Made by a program: the position numbers and the translations under genes. Positions 7,601 through 15,738 of a stretch of 64,000 nucleotides of DNA are shown piece by piece. Within the stretch, counting starts at the first letter, position 1. The number at the start of each line of letters is the position of its first letter. Source of the DNA: Pseudohongiella spirulinae (GTDB lineage Bacteria > Pseudomonadota > Gammaproteobacteria > Pseudomonadales > Pseudohongiellaceae). The stretch covers positions 2,728,001 to 2,792,000 of the forward strand of contig NZ_CP013189.1 in assembly GCF_001444425.1 (NCBI RefSeq), read 5' to 3'. The notes under the pieces are model-generated. The model ran no database searches, was not told the DNA's origin, and saw nothing but the letters and a program-made list of their open reading frames with translations.

Positions 7601-8281
7601 ATGTGCTCACGCCGATTCTCAACAAACCGCATTCTGTTGTGCCTGCTTACTGCAGCGCATTTGTTGCTGACCGCCTGTCTCGTACCCGCAAACGATGTCT
7701 ACCCCGCAGATCCGCCGCACCCGCCAGATAGCATTTACCTGACCGCGCACGGCTGGCACGTCGGCATTGTGGTCGAAGCCGAACGGGTCAGACCTTTTCT
7801 GCCACCATCAGCTCACTATCCGGCCGGGCGCTGGCTGGAATTCGGCTGGGGCGATGCCAGCTATTACTCCAACCCAGACCCCGGTGTCTTCACCCTGCTC
7901 AAAGCGGCTTTCCTGCCCACCCCCACCGTGATGCACCTTGTGGGCTTTGATCAGTCGGTTGAGCAGCGTTTTCCACACAGCCACACCCTATCGTTGCCAC
8001 TGCCCGAAGGTGGCATGATGGCACTTGGCAAATTTCTGGCAGATCATCTGCAGACGGACGAGCAGGGTCAGGCGATCTACCGACAAGCGGGTTTATACGG
8101 ACACAGTGCGTTCTTCGCAGCCAGAGGTATCTATATATTGCCTCACACATCTAACATGTGGACTGCACGCGCACTGCGTGCCGCAGGCCTGCCCATCAAG
8201 CCGATGTATACAGTGACACAGTCGGGTCTGATCCGGCAGGCGGAAAGCGTGCGCTCGCAGAGCCCCGCAGACCGTCCTTAA
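7601..8281 (+). CDS. DUF2459 / TIGR02117 family lipoprotein
   Basis: This 226-residue protein belongs to the DUF2459 (TIGR02117) family of unknown function. A lipobox LTAC ends at Cys26, so it is probably a lipoprotein. Family features are IYLTAHGWHVGIVV, WLEFGWGDASYY, then FLPTPTVMHLVG and an LPHTSNMWTARALRAAGLPI segment. Related proteins are often found near membrane or iron genes, but no partner is evident. The start gives Cys at residue 2 and a short basic N-region; SD evidence is weak. A 219-base gap without a convincing gene follows. Confidence 0.75.
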   Translation: MCSRRFSTNRILLCLLTAAHLLLTACLVPANDVYPADPPHPPDSIYLTAHGWHVGIVVEAERVRPFLPPSAHYPAGRWLEFGWGDASYYSNPDPGVFTLLKAAFLPTPTVMHLVGFDQSVEQRFPHSHTLSLPLPEGGMMALGKFLADHLQTDEQGQAIYRQAGLYGHSAFFAARGIYILPHTSNMWTARALRAAGLPIKPMYTVTQSGLIRQAESVRSQSPADRP

Positions 8282-8500
8282 CCGGATGGCAGCAAAGACA
8301 ACTCGGGCTGGCCTGCCAGATTGACCAAATAATCGTCGATTACACCAAGGGGGCCGACCCTGGCAGCCATCTGGCAACCGATGCAGGTGCCCGTAGAATG
8401 CGGGCTCCAGCGGGAGCGCGCGGAACTGGCAAAGTTTTTGCAGCTTTTGGCTTCGACACCATATTTCTTGAGACGCTGACAGCACAGGAGTGAATCATCC

Positions 8501-9343
8501 ATGGATTCCAGCGAGAGCAACCAGAAAAAACATAACCCGGATCGCCGATTCAGTAGTGACGAGGTCGCCGATATCATTCGCCTGAGCCTGCAGGATGAAA
8601 GTCGCCGGCACAGCGGCAACTCGGTTGACTACGACGAACTGCTGGTTATTGCCAAAGACGTGGGCGTGGACAGTGAGCAGATTGACCGGGCTGTGCACCT
8701 GCTGGAGGAAGAACAACTCACCCGCGACAAGGAACGAGCATTATGGAGACGCTTCAAAAGTCATACGTTTATCTTTGCCGCCATCAACCTGCTGTTGATC
8801 ATTATCAATCTGTTCAGTGGTGCCGATACCTTCTGGGCCATGTACGTGGTATTCGGCTGGGGCCTGTTTCTGCTCGGCCACTACGCCGGACTTCGCTATG
8901 CACCGCAGTTTGTCGAGATGGCTGAACAGCGCACACGCGAGCTCATGAACAGCCGTCAGGACACCCTGGCTGACACCGAAGACCGCGTGCTGTTCACCAC
9001 CAGTGATTCCATGGGCATGACAGAAACCTCCGGTATGCTGAGTCTGGAAGATGACAAATTGATTCTGGAATATCAGACGGTCGACGCCGTGCTGGGCGTG
9101 TTAAAGACCGGCGTGAAAGTGGTGGATATTCCGCTGGACCGTTTATCTTCTGCACGCGTTGAGCAAAAACTCTGGGGCGCCGACCTGGTTCTTCAGGGTA
9201 AAAACATGCGCGTATTCGGCAATGCCCCCGGCGCCAGCGGTGGGCAGCTGCGCGTAAAACTCAAACGCCCGTCGGTCAGCGCTGCCAATGAGCTGGTTGA
9301 CGGTATCAGGACTGTTCGGGATTCTGACGAGGCGGATGCCTGA
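8501..9343 (+). CDS. 2TM domain protein of unknown function
   Basis: This 280-residue protein starts after a good AGGAG. Residues about 15-75 are helical and acidic (ADIIRLSLQDES..DYDELLVIAKDVGVD), resembling a DNA- or protein-binding module with EF-hand-like spacing. A basic RRFKSHTFIFAAINLLLIII segment then opens a pair of transmembrane helices (about 88-130), as in the 2TM domain family. The C-terminal 150 residues (SDSMGMTETSGMLSLEDDKLILEY, then VVDIPLDRLSSARVEQKLWG) look like a PH-like beta domain (bPH_2 type) that senses the membrane. The function is unknown. Confidence 0.7.
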   Translation: MDSSESNQKKHNPDRRFSSDEVADIIRLSLQDESRRHSGNSVDYDELLVIAKDVGVDSEQIDRAVHLLEEEQLTRDKERALWRRFKSHTFIFAAINLLLIIINLFSGADTFWAMYVVFGWGLFLLGHYAGLRYAPQFVEMAEQRTRELMNSRQDTLADTEDRVLFTTSDSMGMTETSGMLSLEDDKLILEYQTVDAVLGVLKTGVKVVDIPLDRLSSARVEQKLWGADLVLQGKNMRVFGNAPGASGGQLRVKLKRPSVSAANELVDGIRTVRDSDEADA

Positions 9344-9440
9344 GTACCGGCCCGAATCATTTGATGCTGATGGCGTGTTGGCTTTTGGAACACATCCAGG
9401 CTGGCTTTGTCGCCTTTAATCAGCTGTCATGAATGCTAAC

Positions 9441-9755
9441 CTAGGTCTCTTCCCGGGACACTTGCTCCAGGTAGGGTGCCAGCAATCGTTTGCTGGCCCA
9501 ATGCTGAAAAGAAAGAGCGAACACGATAAATACCGGAGCGCACCAATCGAGATAGATCATAGCCAGCTTTGACAACAGCGGCGGAGCAAAATTGGCAGCC
9601 AATATCGGTACGCCGACCAACACAGTAGCGCCTATCAGCAGAGTCAGCGGCAAAAGCAGGTGCAGCCACACCGCGTTAGGGCCTCGTGAGGCCAACCTCA
9701 GCGCTTGCTGGTGGCGGAATTCTCTGGCCTCTCTTTCTGAGCTATGTGTCGGCAT
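9441..9755 (-). CDS. small two-helix membrane protein (candidate immunity or accessory protein)
   Basis: This protein of about 104 residues starts at the ATG at 9755 (MPTHSSEREAREFRHQ). A TTG start at 9803 is possible but has no better ribosome site. It has a basic N-terminal helix, two hydrophobic segments (about 29-52 and 62-82), then a short charged tail. The start overlaps the end of the preceding small membrane gene by 14 bases, which suggests translational coupling. Both lie downstream of the double-glycine peptide gene on the same strand. I do not recognise the family. Small membrane proteins next to microcin genes are often immunity proteins, but that role is inferred only from position. 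Confidence 0.55.
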   Translation of the reverse strand: MPTHSSEREAREFRHQQALRLASRGPNAVWLHLLLPLTLLIGATVLVGVPILAANFAPPLLSKLAMIYLDWCAPVFIVFALSFQHWASKRLLAPYLEQVSREET

Positions 9756-10017
9756 TGTTCGAACCAGTTTTGCCAGCAGTTGCTCTCGAAGGATCGGCCT
9801 CAAGGTAGACTTTTGACACCTTCAACATCACGTACCGATGCCAGAACAATAGTCCAGCAAAAAGCACTCCAAAACCACCATCCTTGGTAACAAACAAAGA
9901 CAACGACGTAAGCATCAGACAGCCAACGAACATAACCGTCAGATTGACTTGAAAGTTCTTAGATGCGGCATATCGTAGCTCCGAGTAAAACATCCTTTCA
10001 AAAATCTTTTTGAACAT
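9742..10017 (-). CDS. small two-helix membrane protein (candidate immunity or accessory protein)
   Basis: This 91-residue protein starts MFKKIFERMFYSELRYAASK and has a GGGGTGT Shine-Dalgarno-like run upstream. A basic amphipathic N-terminus leads into two hydrophobic segments (about 24-42 and 46-62, with FVGCLMLTSLSLFV and FGVLFAGLLFW), followed by a polar tail. It sits 78 bases downstream of the candidate microcin precursor and overlaps the next small membrane gene. Family not recognised. Position and build would suit a microcin immunity protein, but no homology supports this. Confidence 0.55.
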   Translation of the reverse strand: MFKKIFERMFYSELRYAASKNFQVNLTVMFVGCLMLTSLSLFVTKDGGFGVLFAGLLFWHRYVMLKVSKVYLEADPSRATAGKTGSNNADT

Positions 10018-10095
10018 TTGTACACCCCAAAATCCGCGCCGGCTCGACGGCAATTTCCTCCCACTATCGAGCCAGCGCTTTATTATGAAGCCTGA

Positions 10096-10287
10096 TTAGG
10101 AAGTGAAATCAGTTCCATAGCAGTTGGTAAACGCATTAATTGCTGCACCATACACGGCTCCAGGGCCGAAAAATGGAGAAACCCCGAACGCAACCAACGA
10201 CACAAAACACTGCACACTCATCGTCTCTGGCGGACTATCGTTACCACCACCCACCATCCCAACTTCCTGCACACTCAACTCTCTCAT
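10096..10287 (-). CDS. candidate double-glycine leader microcin/bacteriocin precursor
   Basis: This 63-residue peptide begins MRELSVQEVGMVGGG and has a GGGAGA ribosome site 8 bases ahead. The leader matches class II microcin leaders in register: with cleavage after Gly15, Leu4 is at -12, Val9 at -7, Val12 at -4 and Gly-Gly at -2/-1. Microcin V has the same 15-residue leader layout (MRTLTLNELDSVSGG). The predicted 48-residue mature part has Cys12 and Cys41, which could form a disulfide, and a small-residue-rich C-terminal half (GPGAVYGAAINAFTNCYG) typical of membrane-active microcins. Two small membrane proteins follow on the same strand. No peptidase-containing ABC exporter is in the window. 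Activity is inferred. Confidence 0.7.
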   Translation of the reverse strand: MRELSVQEVGMVGGGNDSPPETMSVQCFVSLVAFGVSPFFGPGAVYGAAINAFTNCYGTDFTS

Positions 10288-10328
10288 CACACTATCTCCC
10301 TGTGTATTAATGAATCCTGCAATACTGA

Positions 10329-10357
10329 TATAGACGGCTATCAGCGACTTTGCACAA
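10329..10357 (-). promoter_or_regulatory. candidate promoter of the microcin-like gene
   Basis: On the minus strand, TTGTGC (357-352 in this thousand) is followed after 17 bases by TCTATA (334-329), giving a moderate sigma-70-like match about 40 bases upstream of the ATG at 10287. The surrounding DNA is AT-rich, with a run of T just before the -35. This is pattern matching only. Confidence 0.3.
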
Positions 10358-10501
10358 AAAATTATCTGTTGCTGAAAATCCCACTAGCACTGCTACGCCC
10401 AGAACTTCCCACTGCGTGTTATAGCGCACAGACAGAAACCCCTCGCAACGCTAATGTGCGCTTGTTGCCAACCACTCCCCCCCGAAAAAAGGAGCTTTAT
10501 C

Positions 10502-10819
10502 ATGTCATTGCATACCTCGTTGACCGCCGTTATCACATCCCTGGTTATCCTCTCCGCCACTGTCAGTTGCTCGGTCGCGCGCGATCAACAGACTGTTGGT
10601 GGTTATATAGATGACGCCACCATCACAACACAGGTCAAGGCGCGCATGCTCAGTGACTCAGAGGTGTCCGGTACCAGCATCAGCGTTGAGACGCTGAATG
10701 GCACGGTGATGTTGTCAGGTTTTGCCACCACCAACACCGAAAAGGCGACGGCGGAGTCGATCGCACGTGGCGTTAATGGCGTCACAGAAGTCAGAAACGA
10801 GATTGCCGTTCGACCGTAA
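10502..10819 (+). CDS. BON domain periplasmic protein
   Basis: This protein of about 105 residues starts at the ATG at 10502, which has AGGAG directly upstream; the longer upstream frame is not needed. A signal peptide (MSLHTSLTAVITSLVILSA) is followed by one BON domain (about 35-103): TQVKARMLSDSEVSGTSISVETLNGTVMLSGFA, then A..IARGVNGVTEVRNEI. BON proteins such as OsmY bind phospholipid or envelope components and often respond to osmotic stress. The Cys after the signal region (TVSC) is not a canonical lipobox, so lipidation is uncertain. Confidence 0.8.
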   Translation: MSLHTSLTAVITSLVILSATVSCSVARDQQTVGGYIDDATITTQVKARMLSDSEVSGTSISVETLNGTVMLSGFATTNTEKATAESIARGVNGVTEVRNEIAVRP

Positions 10820-10909
10820 TAGTGAGGCAGCGGTTTAAAGTGGGGCTGGCGCAGCACGTTCCAAAAATACTATAGTCGCCAGCAAGCCCATTACATAAAG
10901 ACTCCGATA

Positions 10910-13402
10910 ATGCGTCTCTCTGCGTCATTTCTGGCAGCGGGTCTGGTATTTTGCCTGGCTGCCAGCACCCAGCCAGCCTCGCACGCCCAATCGAACAACG
11001 CCCGGTCCTTCGACCTGCAGGCGCACCGTGGCGGCATTGGCCTGGTCACCGAAAGTACGCTGCAGGCTTTTGCCAGAGCCCTGGAGCTGGGGGTCAGTAC
11101 GCTGGAGCTGGACACGCAGGTAACGGCTGATGGCTATGTGGTCGTGACCCATGACCGGCAGGTGCTGGCACATCGCTGCCTGGATACCGAAGCGGCCACG
11201 CCGGGTGATCCACAATTCCCCTATGTGGGCAAATACATCAAGGATCTGCGCTGGGCGCAGGTTCGCACGCTGGATTGCGGCACCCAGCAGGCGGCGGCTC
11301 ATCCGGCGCAGCAAACAGTGCCCGGTGCGCGCATGGTGCTGCTGAGCGAGGTGTTTGATCTGGTCAAACGCTATCGCGCCTTTGATGTGATGCTGAACAT
11401 TGAGACCAAGGTGGAAGCGGGCGCGCCGCACGAAACCGCACCGCGTGAGGTGTTTGTGCAGGCGGTGATTGATCAGATATTCCGTCATGGCTTTCAGGAT
11501 CAGGTGACCATACAGAGCTTCGACTGGGGTGCCCTGATGCGGGTGCGCGAACTGGCGCCGCAGCTGCCGATTATTGCGTTGTCCAACGCGCAATCCTTTT
11601 TGCAGTGCGGCATGCCCGGCGCATCGCCGTGGACGGGCGGCATCGACATGGACGATTTTGACTGCAATCTGCCGGCGGCCGCCGCCTCTTTTGGCGCGGA
11701 TGCCATTTCGCCAGTGCACGGCCATCCACAGGACGGCACCGTCAACGACCCGAACTACGAAGCCTTCACCACCCGCGAGATGGTGCAGCAGGCCCGGTCA
11801 CTGGGCATGAAAGTCATCCCCTGGACCATCAATGATACAGCCACCATGGCGCACCAGCTGGATCTGGGTGTTGATGGCATTATTACCGATTACCCGGATC
11901 GTCTGCGTCGTGAGCTGGCCGAACGCAATTTGCCTTTGCCACCAGCGCAGCATGCGCCGTCCGCAACCACTGCCGACCTGGGTGAGCATTCCATTCTCAG
12001 CCTGCAGCAGCAGATGGCCAACGGCTCCCTGTCAGCGGAAATCCTCACCCGGCACATGCTGGCGCGTATTGAGACATACGATCAACAGGGCCCCGCCCTG
12101 AATACCATTATCACCCTGAACGCTGCCGCCATCGAGCAAGCAAGAGCCCTGGATGCCGAGCGTCAACACAGCGGTCCGCGCAGTCTGTTACACGGCATCC
12201 CGGTCTTGGTTAAAGACAACTACAACACCACCGATATGCCCACGACCGGCGCCTCACGTGCTCTGGCCGATTTTGTACCGAATGCGGAAGCCACCCAGGT
12301 GCGGTTGCTGCGCGAAGCCGGTGCGGTGATTCTGGGCAAAACCAATCTGCATGAATTTGCCTATGGCATCACCAGCATCAGCTCATTGGGCGGACAAACG
12401 CGCAACCCCTATCACCCACAAAGAGTGCCAGGTGGTTCCAGTGGCGGATCAGCAGCCGCAGTAGCGGCGGGGTTTGCCACCATCGCCACCGCCTCGGACA
12501 CCTGTGGTTCGATTCGTATCCCGGCCGCTTTTAATAACCTGGTGGGCCTTCGACCCAGCAAGGGCCTAAGCAGTATTTATGGCATCATGCCACTGGCCAG
12601 CACGCCGGATGTCGGCGGGCCATTGGCGAGGCATATTGAAGACCTGGCCATTGTTCTGGATTTAACAGTGGGTTATGACCCGCAGGATGCGGCAACGGCG
12701 ATCATGCTGCAACAAGCGCAGCCGCAGTTTCAACGTCATTTGCAAAGCAGTAAATTGGACGGTGTACGAATCGGACGATTGAGCAATTACATGGAAAGCG
12801 CGACACCAGAAGTAGCGGCGTTAATGGAGAATGCCTTTGCGGAACTCAGCAGACTGGGCGCAGAGATAGTGGATGTGACCATCACCGACATGGCTGCATT
12901 GATCAGTGCGTCAGGGCTGATTGGCCATGAGTTCGAAGCAGATCTGGATAACTACCTGAAAACCTTTGGCAGTACACAATACCCGACACTTCAGAGCATC
13001 GTTGACAGCGGCCTGTACCACGATGCTGTGGCCATGCTGCTGCAGCGCAGTGCCGCCGGTGAGCAGGATCCTGTCGCCTACAAGACCGCACTCGAAGCTC
13101 GCCAACCTTTGCAGTCCGCGATCGACGCAGTCATTCAACAACACCAGATAGACGTCATTGCCTACCCACCCATCGGCGCCCTGCCTGTCCCCACCGGCGA
13201 AAACCAACCCGGCAACAACTGCAGCCTGGCCGCCAATGCGGGCTACCCGGCACTATCACTCCCCATCGGCTTCAGCGCAGAAGGATTACCGATGGGTATC
13301 GAATTGCTGGGGCCATTTATGAGTGATGCGCACTTGCTATCCATAGGCCACGCCATCGAACAAGCCTGGCCTCAACGACGCCCGCCGAACCTAGACCAGT
13401 GA
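10910..13402 (+). CDS. secreted glycerophosphodiesterase-amidase fusion protein
   Basis: This 830-residue protein joins two enzymes. After a signal peptide (about 1-27, ending SHAQ), residues 35-345 form a glycerophosphodiester phosphodiesterase domain with QAHRGG, STLQAFARALELGVSTLELD and VVVTHD (metal and catalytic residues), LNIETK and a C-terminal GVDGIITDYPD. Residues about 360-825 form an amidase-signature domain: catalytic Lys in VKDN (about 435), the cis-Ser loop PGGSSGGSAAA (about 508) and the nucleophile region SDTCGSIRIPAAF (about 528-540). The reading frame is continuous, with no internal start needed. Export implies both act in the periplasm or outside. A joint substrate, such as N-acyl glycerophospho-compounds, is a guess. 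Confidence 0.85.
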   Translation: MRLSASFLAAGLVFCLAASTQPASHAQSNNARSFDLQAHRGGIGLVTESTLQAFARALELGVSTLELDTQVTADGYVVVTHDRQVLAHRCLDTEAATPGDPQFPYVGKYIKDLRWAQVRTLDCGTQQAAAHPAQQTVPGARMVLLSEVFDLVKRYRAFDVMLNIETKVEAGAPHETAPREVFVQAVIDQIFRHGFQDQVTIQSFDWGALMRVRELAPQLPIIALSNAQSFLQCGMPGASPWTGGIDMDDFDCNLPAAAASFGADAISPVHGHPQDGTVNDPNYEAFTTREMVQQARSLGMKVIPWTINDTATMAHQLDLGVDGIITDYPDRLRRELAERNLPLPPAQHAPSATTADLGEHSILSLQQQMANGSLSAEILTRHMLARIETYDQQGPALNTIITLNAAAIEQARALDAERQHSGPRSLLHGIPVLVKDNYNTTDMPTTGASRALADFVPNAEATQVRLLREAGAVILGKTNLHEFAYGITSISSLGGQTRNPYHPQRVPGGSSGGSAAAVAAGFATIATASDTCGSIRIPAAFNNLVGLRPSKGLSSIYGIMPLASTPDVGGPLARHIEDLAIVLDLTVGYDPQDAATAIMLQQAQPQFQRHLQSSKLDGVRIGRLSNYMESATPEVAALMENAFAELSRLGAEIVDVTITDMAALISASGLIGHEFEADLDNYLKTFGSTQYPTLQSIVDSGLYHDAVAMLLQRSAAGEQDPVAYKTALEARQPLQSAIDAVIQQHQIDVIAYPPIGALPVPTGENQPGNNCSLAANAGYPALSLPIGFSAEGLPMGIELLGPFMSDAHLLSIGHAIEQAWPQRRPPNLDQ

Positions 13403-14767
13403 CAACTGAATATTAAACGTCGTCCCCAGCTCTTCATCTGAAGTCACTGACATGTGCCCCCGATGATGCTCAGTGACAATGAAGTAAGGATAAGACAGCC
13501 GCTGCTCCACCGGGCACTCATCAGCACCGGCCGCCGAGGCAAAGAAGGGTTCAAAAATGCAGAGCTGGGCCTGCTCGCTGAGCACCTGCCCACGGTGCTC
13601 AATCTTGACCCAGACCGAATCAAAAAACTTGCCAATACCCACCTTGATCTGCGGCGCGGCACCGGCGCTGTCGGCCTGGGGCTTGACCGCGTAAAAGGCA
13701 CTGCGCAACACCCGCATAAAGACCTGCTGCAACTCGTTCGGGTAGCAGGCGACCTCGGGCAGATCGTCGGCATAGTCGCGACGAATATCCACGTCCTTGA
13801 AGTCCAGCCCGTCCACATCGATCAGCAATTCTGCAGCCAGTGCGATGCTGCGATCCATGATGGCCGTAATAGCCGCTGGCTGTCTCACATCACGGTGACC
13901 GCGCGACAGATCCAGCAGATTCTGGGCAATGGCGTTGGCCTGACGGGCACTCTGACCGACAACATCCACTTCTTTCAGCAGGAAGGTTTTGACCTCACCC
14001 AGCTCACTGGCATCAAGGCGTTCACGCGAGCGATCCACTCGCTGCAAAATGGTGTCGATCGGACGGCTGATGTCGAAAGCCATGGCCGAGGCCAGCTCAC
14101 CCAGTGCAGAAAGTTTGTCGCGTTCAGCAACCTTGTTCTCCGCATTAACCTGTTTGGTGACATCGGAAATCAGAATCACAATGCCAGTCTCGTCATTATG
14201 CTTCAGACGATACAGGGTAATGTCGTAGGTATATTGTCCGCGCTGGGTGTGCTTCAGGTGCAGGGTTTCGCCGCTGTCCAGCACACCCTGCACCTGCTCC
14301 TCGGTCAGCGTAATGCCGGGGTAGGCTTTCCACAGGTTCTCACCGACCACATCGGCATAGGGACGACCGGTAAATTCTTCAGCCGTTTTGTTCCACTGCG
14401 TCACCTCCAGCTTGTCATTAATACCCGCCAGCATGACCGGCATGGAGTTGACGATGCTGGCAATATAGGCCTCGCGCTTGCGCAGTTGCTCGGCGGTTTC
14501 CTGCAGCACCTGGGTGCGCTGGGCAACGCGTTCTTCCAGGGTGGCTTTGATTTCAGTCAGTGCGCGGTTGGAGCGTCGCGCACGCAGATGGGCGCGAATC
14601 AGAAAACCAAGCACCACCAGCAGAATAATGATCAGCAGGCTGGCGCTGGTGTTGGCAATGTACTGCCAGTTGGTGCTGCCGTCTTCGTAGCGGAACACGG
14701 CAAAGATGTCGGCGTGAGCCTGCAGGCTGATGCCCATCAGAGTTAGCAGTGCCAGAAGGTGTTTCAT
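13391..14767 (-). CDS. PAS-containing histidine kinase-like protein with degenerate catalytic motifs
   Basis: This 458-residue protein has a signal or first helix, a transmembrane segment (about 42-62), a coiled coil (70-105), a PAS domain (about 105-215: IVNSMPVMLAGINDKLEV, GENLWKAYPG), a dimerisation region and an ATPase-like domain ending ELGTTFNIQLSLV. The phosphoacceptor region reads LGELASAMAFDISRPI, where active kinases have AHEINxP; the His is Phe. The N-box helix has ELQQVFMRVLRSAFYAV with Ser instead of Asn, and the DxGxG motif is replaced by EHRGQVL. It therefore looks like a pseudokinase that keeps the fold. Its end overlaps the end of the convergent GDPD-amidase gene by 12 bases. 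No response regulator is adjacent. Confidence 0.8.
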   Translation of the reverse strand: MKHLLALLTLMGISLQAHADIFAVFRYEDGSTNWQYIANTSASLLIIILLVVLGFLIRAHLRARRSNRALTEIKATLEERVAQRTQVLQETAEQLRKREAYIASIVNSMPVMLAGINDKLEVTQWNKTAEEFTGRPYADVVGENLWKAYPGITLTEEQVQGVLDSGETLHLKHTQRGQYTYDITLYRLKHNDETGIVILISDVTKQVNAENKVAERDKLSALGELASAMAFDISRPIDTILQRVDRSRERLDASELGEVKTFLLKEVDVVGQSARQANAIAQNLLDLSRGHRDVRQPAAITAIMDRSIALAAELLIDVDGLDFKDVDIRRDYADDLPEVACYPNELQQVFMRVLRSAFYAVKPQADSAGAAPQIKVGIGKFFDSVWVKIEHRGQVLSEQAQLCIFEPFFASAAGADECPVEQRLSYPYFIVTEHHRGHMSVTSDEELGTTFNIQLSLV

Positions 14768-14865
14768 GTAAGCGGTCTCTTTGCGGTTCGGTCGCTCGGC
14801 AGGCGCCAGCCCAAGGCCGACGCTGCGTAAATAATCAGCGATTGTATCACGGAACCGCGTTTTGC

Positions 14866-15720
14866 TCAGCGTGGCGTGAGCACCGCATCAATGTCTGCCG
14901 CATCATGACGCTCACGCAGCTGCTTCTCTTCTTTACCCCAGGTGGTGTTAACGATTCGACCGCGACGCACGGCCGGACGTTCAGCGATCTCGTTAGCCCA
15001 ACGCATCACGTGGGTATAGGTGTGGGCTTCCAGGTATTCGGCCGCATCATAAACTTTGTTCAGCACCAGCGCGCCGTACCAGGGCCAGATGGCCATGTCG
15101 GCAATCGTATAGTCTTCACCAGCAATATAACGATTGTCCTTAAGCTGACGATCCAGCACATCCAGCTGGCGTTTGACCTCCATGGTGAAGCGGTCAATCG
15201 GGTACTGCCACTTCTCCGGCGCATAGCAGTAAAAATGCCCAAAACCGCCACCCAGATAGGGCGCACTGCCCATTTGCCAGAACAGCCAGTTTAAGGTCTC
15301 CGTTCGACCGGCCAGATCAGTCGGCAAGAACTCACCGAATTTTTCTGCCAGATACACCAGCATGGAGCCGGATTCAAAAATACGCAGCGGCGGATTAACC
15401 GAGGTATCCAGCAGCGCGGGTATTTTGGAGTTGGGATTGATGGCCACAAAGTCGCTGCCAAACTGATCCCCCTCGCCAATATTGATCAGGAAGGCATCGT
15501 ACTCAGCTCCCGTATGGCCACGCGCCAGCAGTTCCTCCAGCATGATGGTGACCTTCACGCCATTGGGCGTGCCCAGCGAATACAGCTGAATGGGGTGTTT
15601 GCCGCGCGGCAGTGTTTTGTCGTGCGTCGCGCCTGCGATGGGCCGGTTGATATTGGTGAACCGTCCGCTGCTTTGTTTGTCCCATTTCCAGACTTTGGGT
15701 GGCGTGTAGATACCTGTCAT
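14866..15720 (-). CDS. yghU: glutathione S-transferase family disulfide reductase YghU
   Basis: This 284-residue protein matches the YghU/Nu-class GST group in length and pattern. It has the N-terminal extension YTPPKVWKWDKQSSGRFTNINRPIAGATH, the thioredoxin-like domain with YSLGTPNGVKVTIMLEELL (the TPN region binds glutathione), IPALLD, ESGSMLVYLAE, and a helical C-terminal domain with LGGGFGHFYCYAPEK and DYTIADMAIWPWYG. YghU enzymes bind two glutathiones and reduce disulfides in the cytoplasm. It lies just downstream of the dioxygenase gene on the same strand. Confidence 0.92.
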   Translation of the reverse strand: MTGIYTPPKVWKWDKQSSGRFTNINRPIAGATHDKTLPRGKHPIQLYSLGTPNGVKVTIMLEELLARGHTGAEYDAFLINIGEGDQFGSDFVAINPNSKIPALLDTSVNPPLRIFESGSMLVYLAEKFGEFLPTDLAGRTETLNWLFWQMGSAPYLGGGFGHFYCYAPEKWQYPIDRFTMEVKRQLDVLDRQLKDNRYIAGEDYTIADMAIWPWYGALVLNKVYDAAEYLEAHTYTHVMRWANEIAERPAVRRGRIVNTTWGKEEKQLRERHDAADIDAVLTPR

Positions 15721-15738
15721 GTAAAGCTCCTTAAAGCG

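Noticed and set aside
8278-8502. Minus-strand Cys-containing frame in the gap after the DUF2459 gene
   Set aside because: It has several Cys and reads open for about 75 codons, but I saw no ribosome site or family pattern and it begins inside the next gene's start. The 219-base gap is left without a gene.
13454-14746. 430-codon open frame opposite the kinase-like gene
   Set aside because: No start signal or recognisable domains; it is antisense to a gene with clear PAS and kinase fold features.
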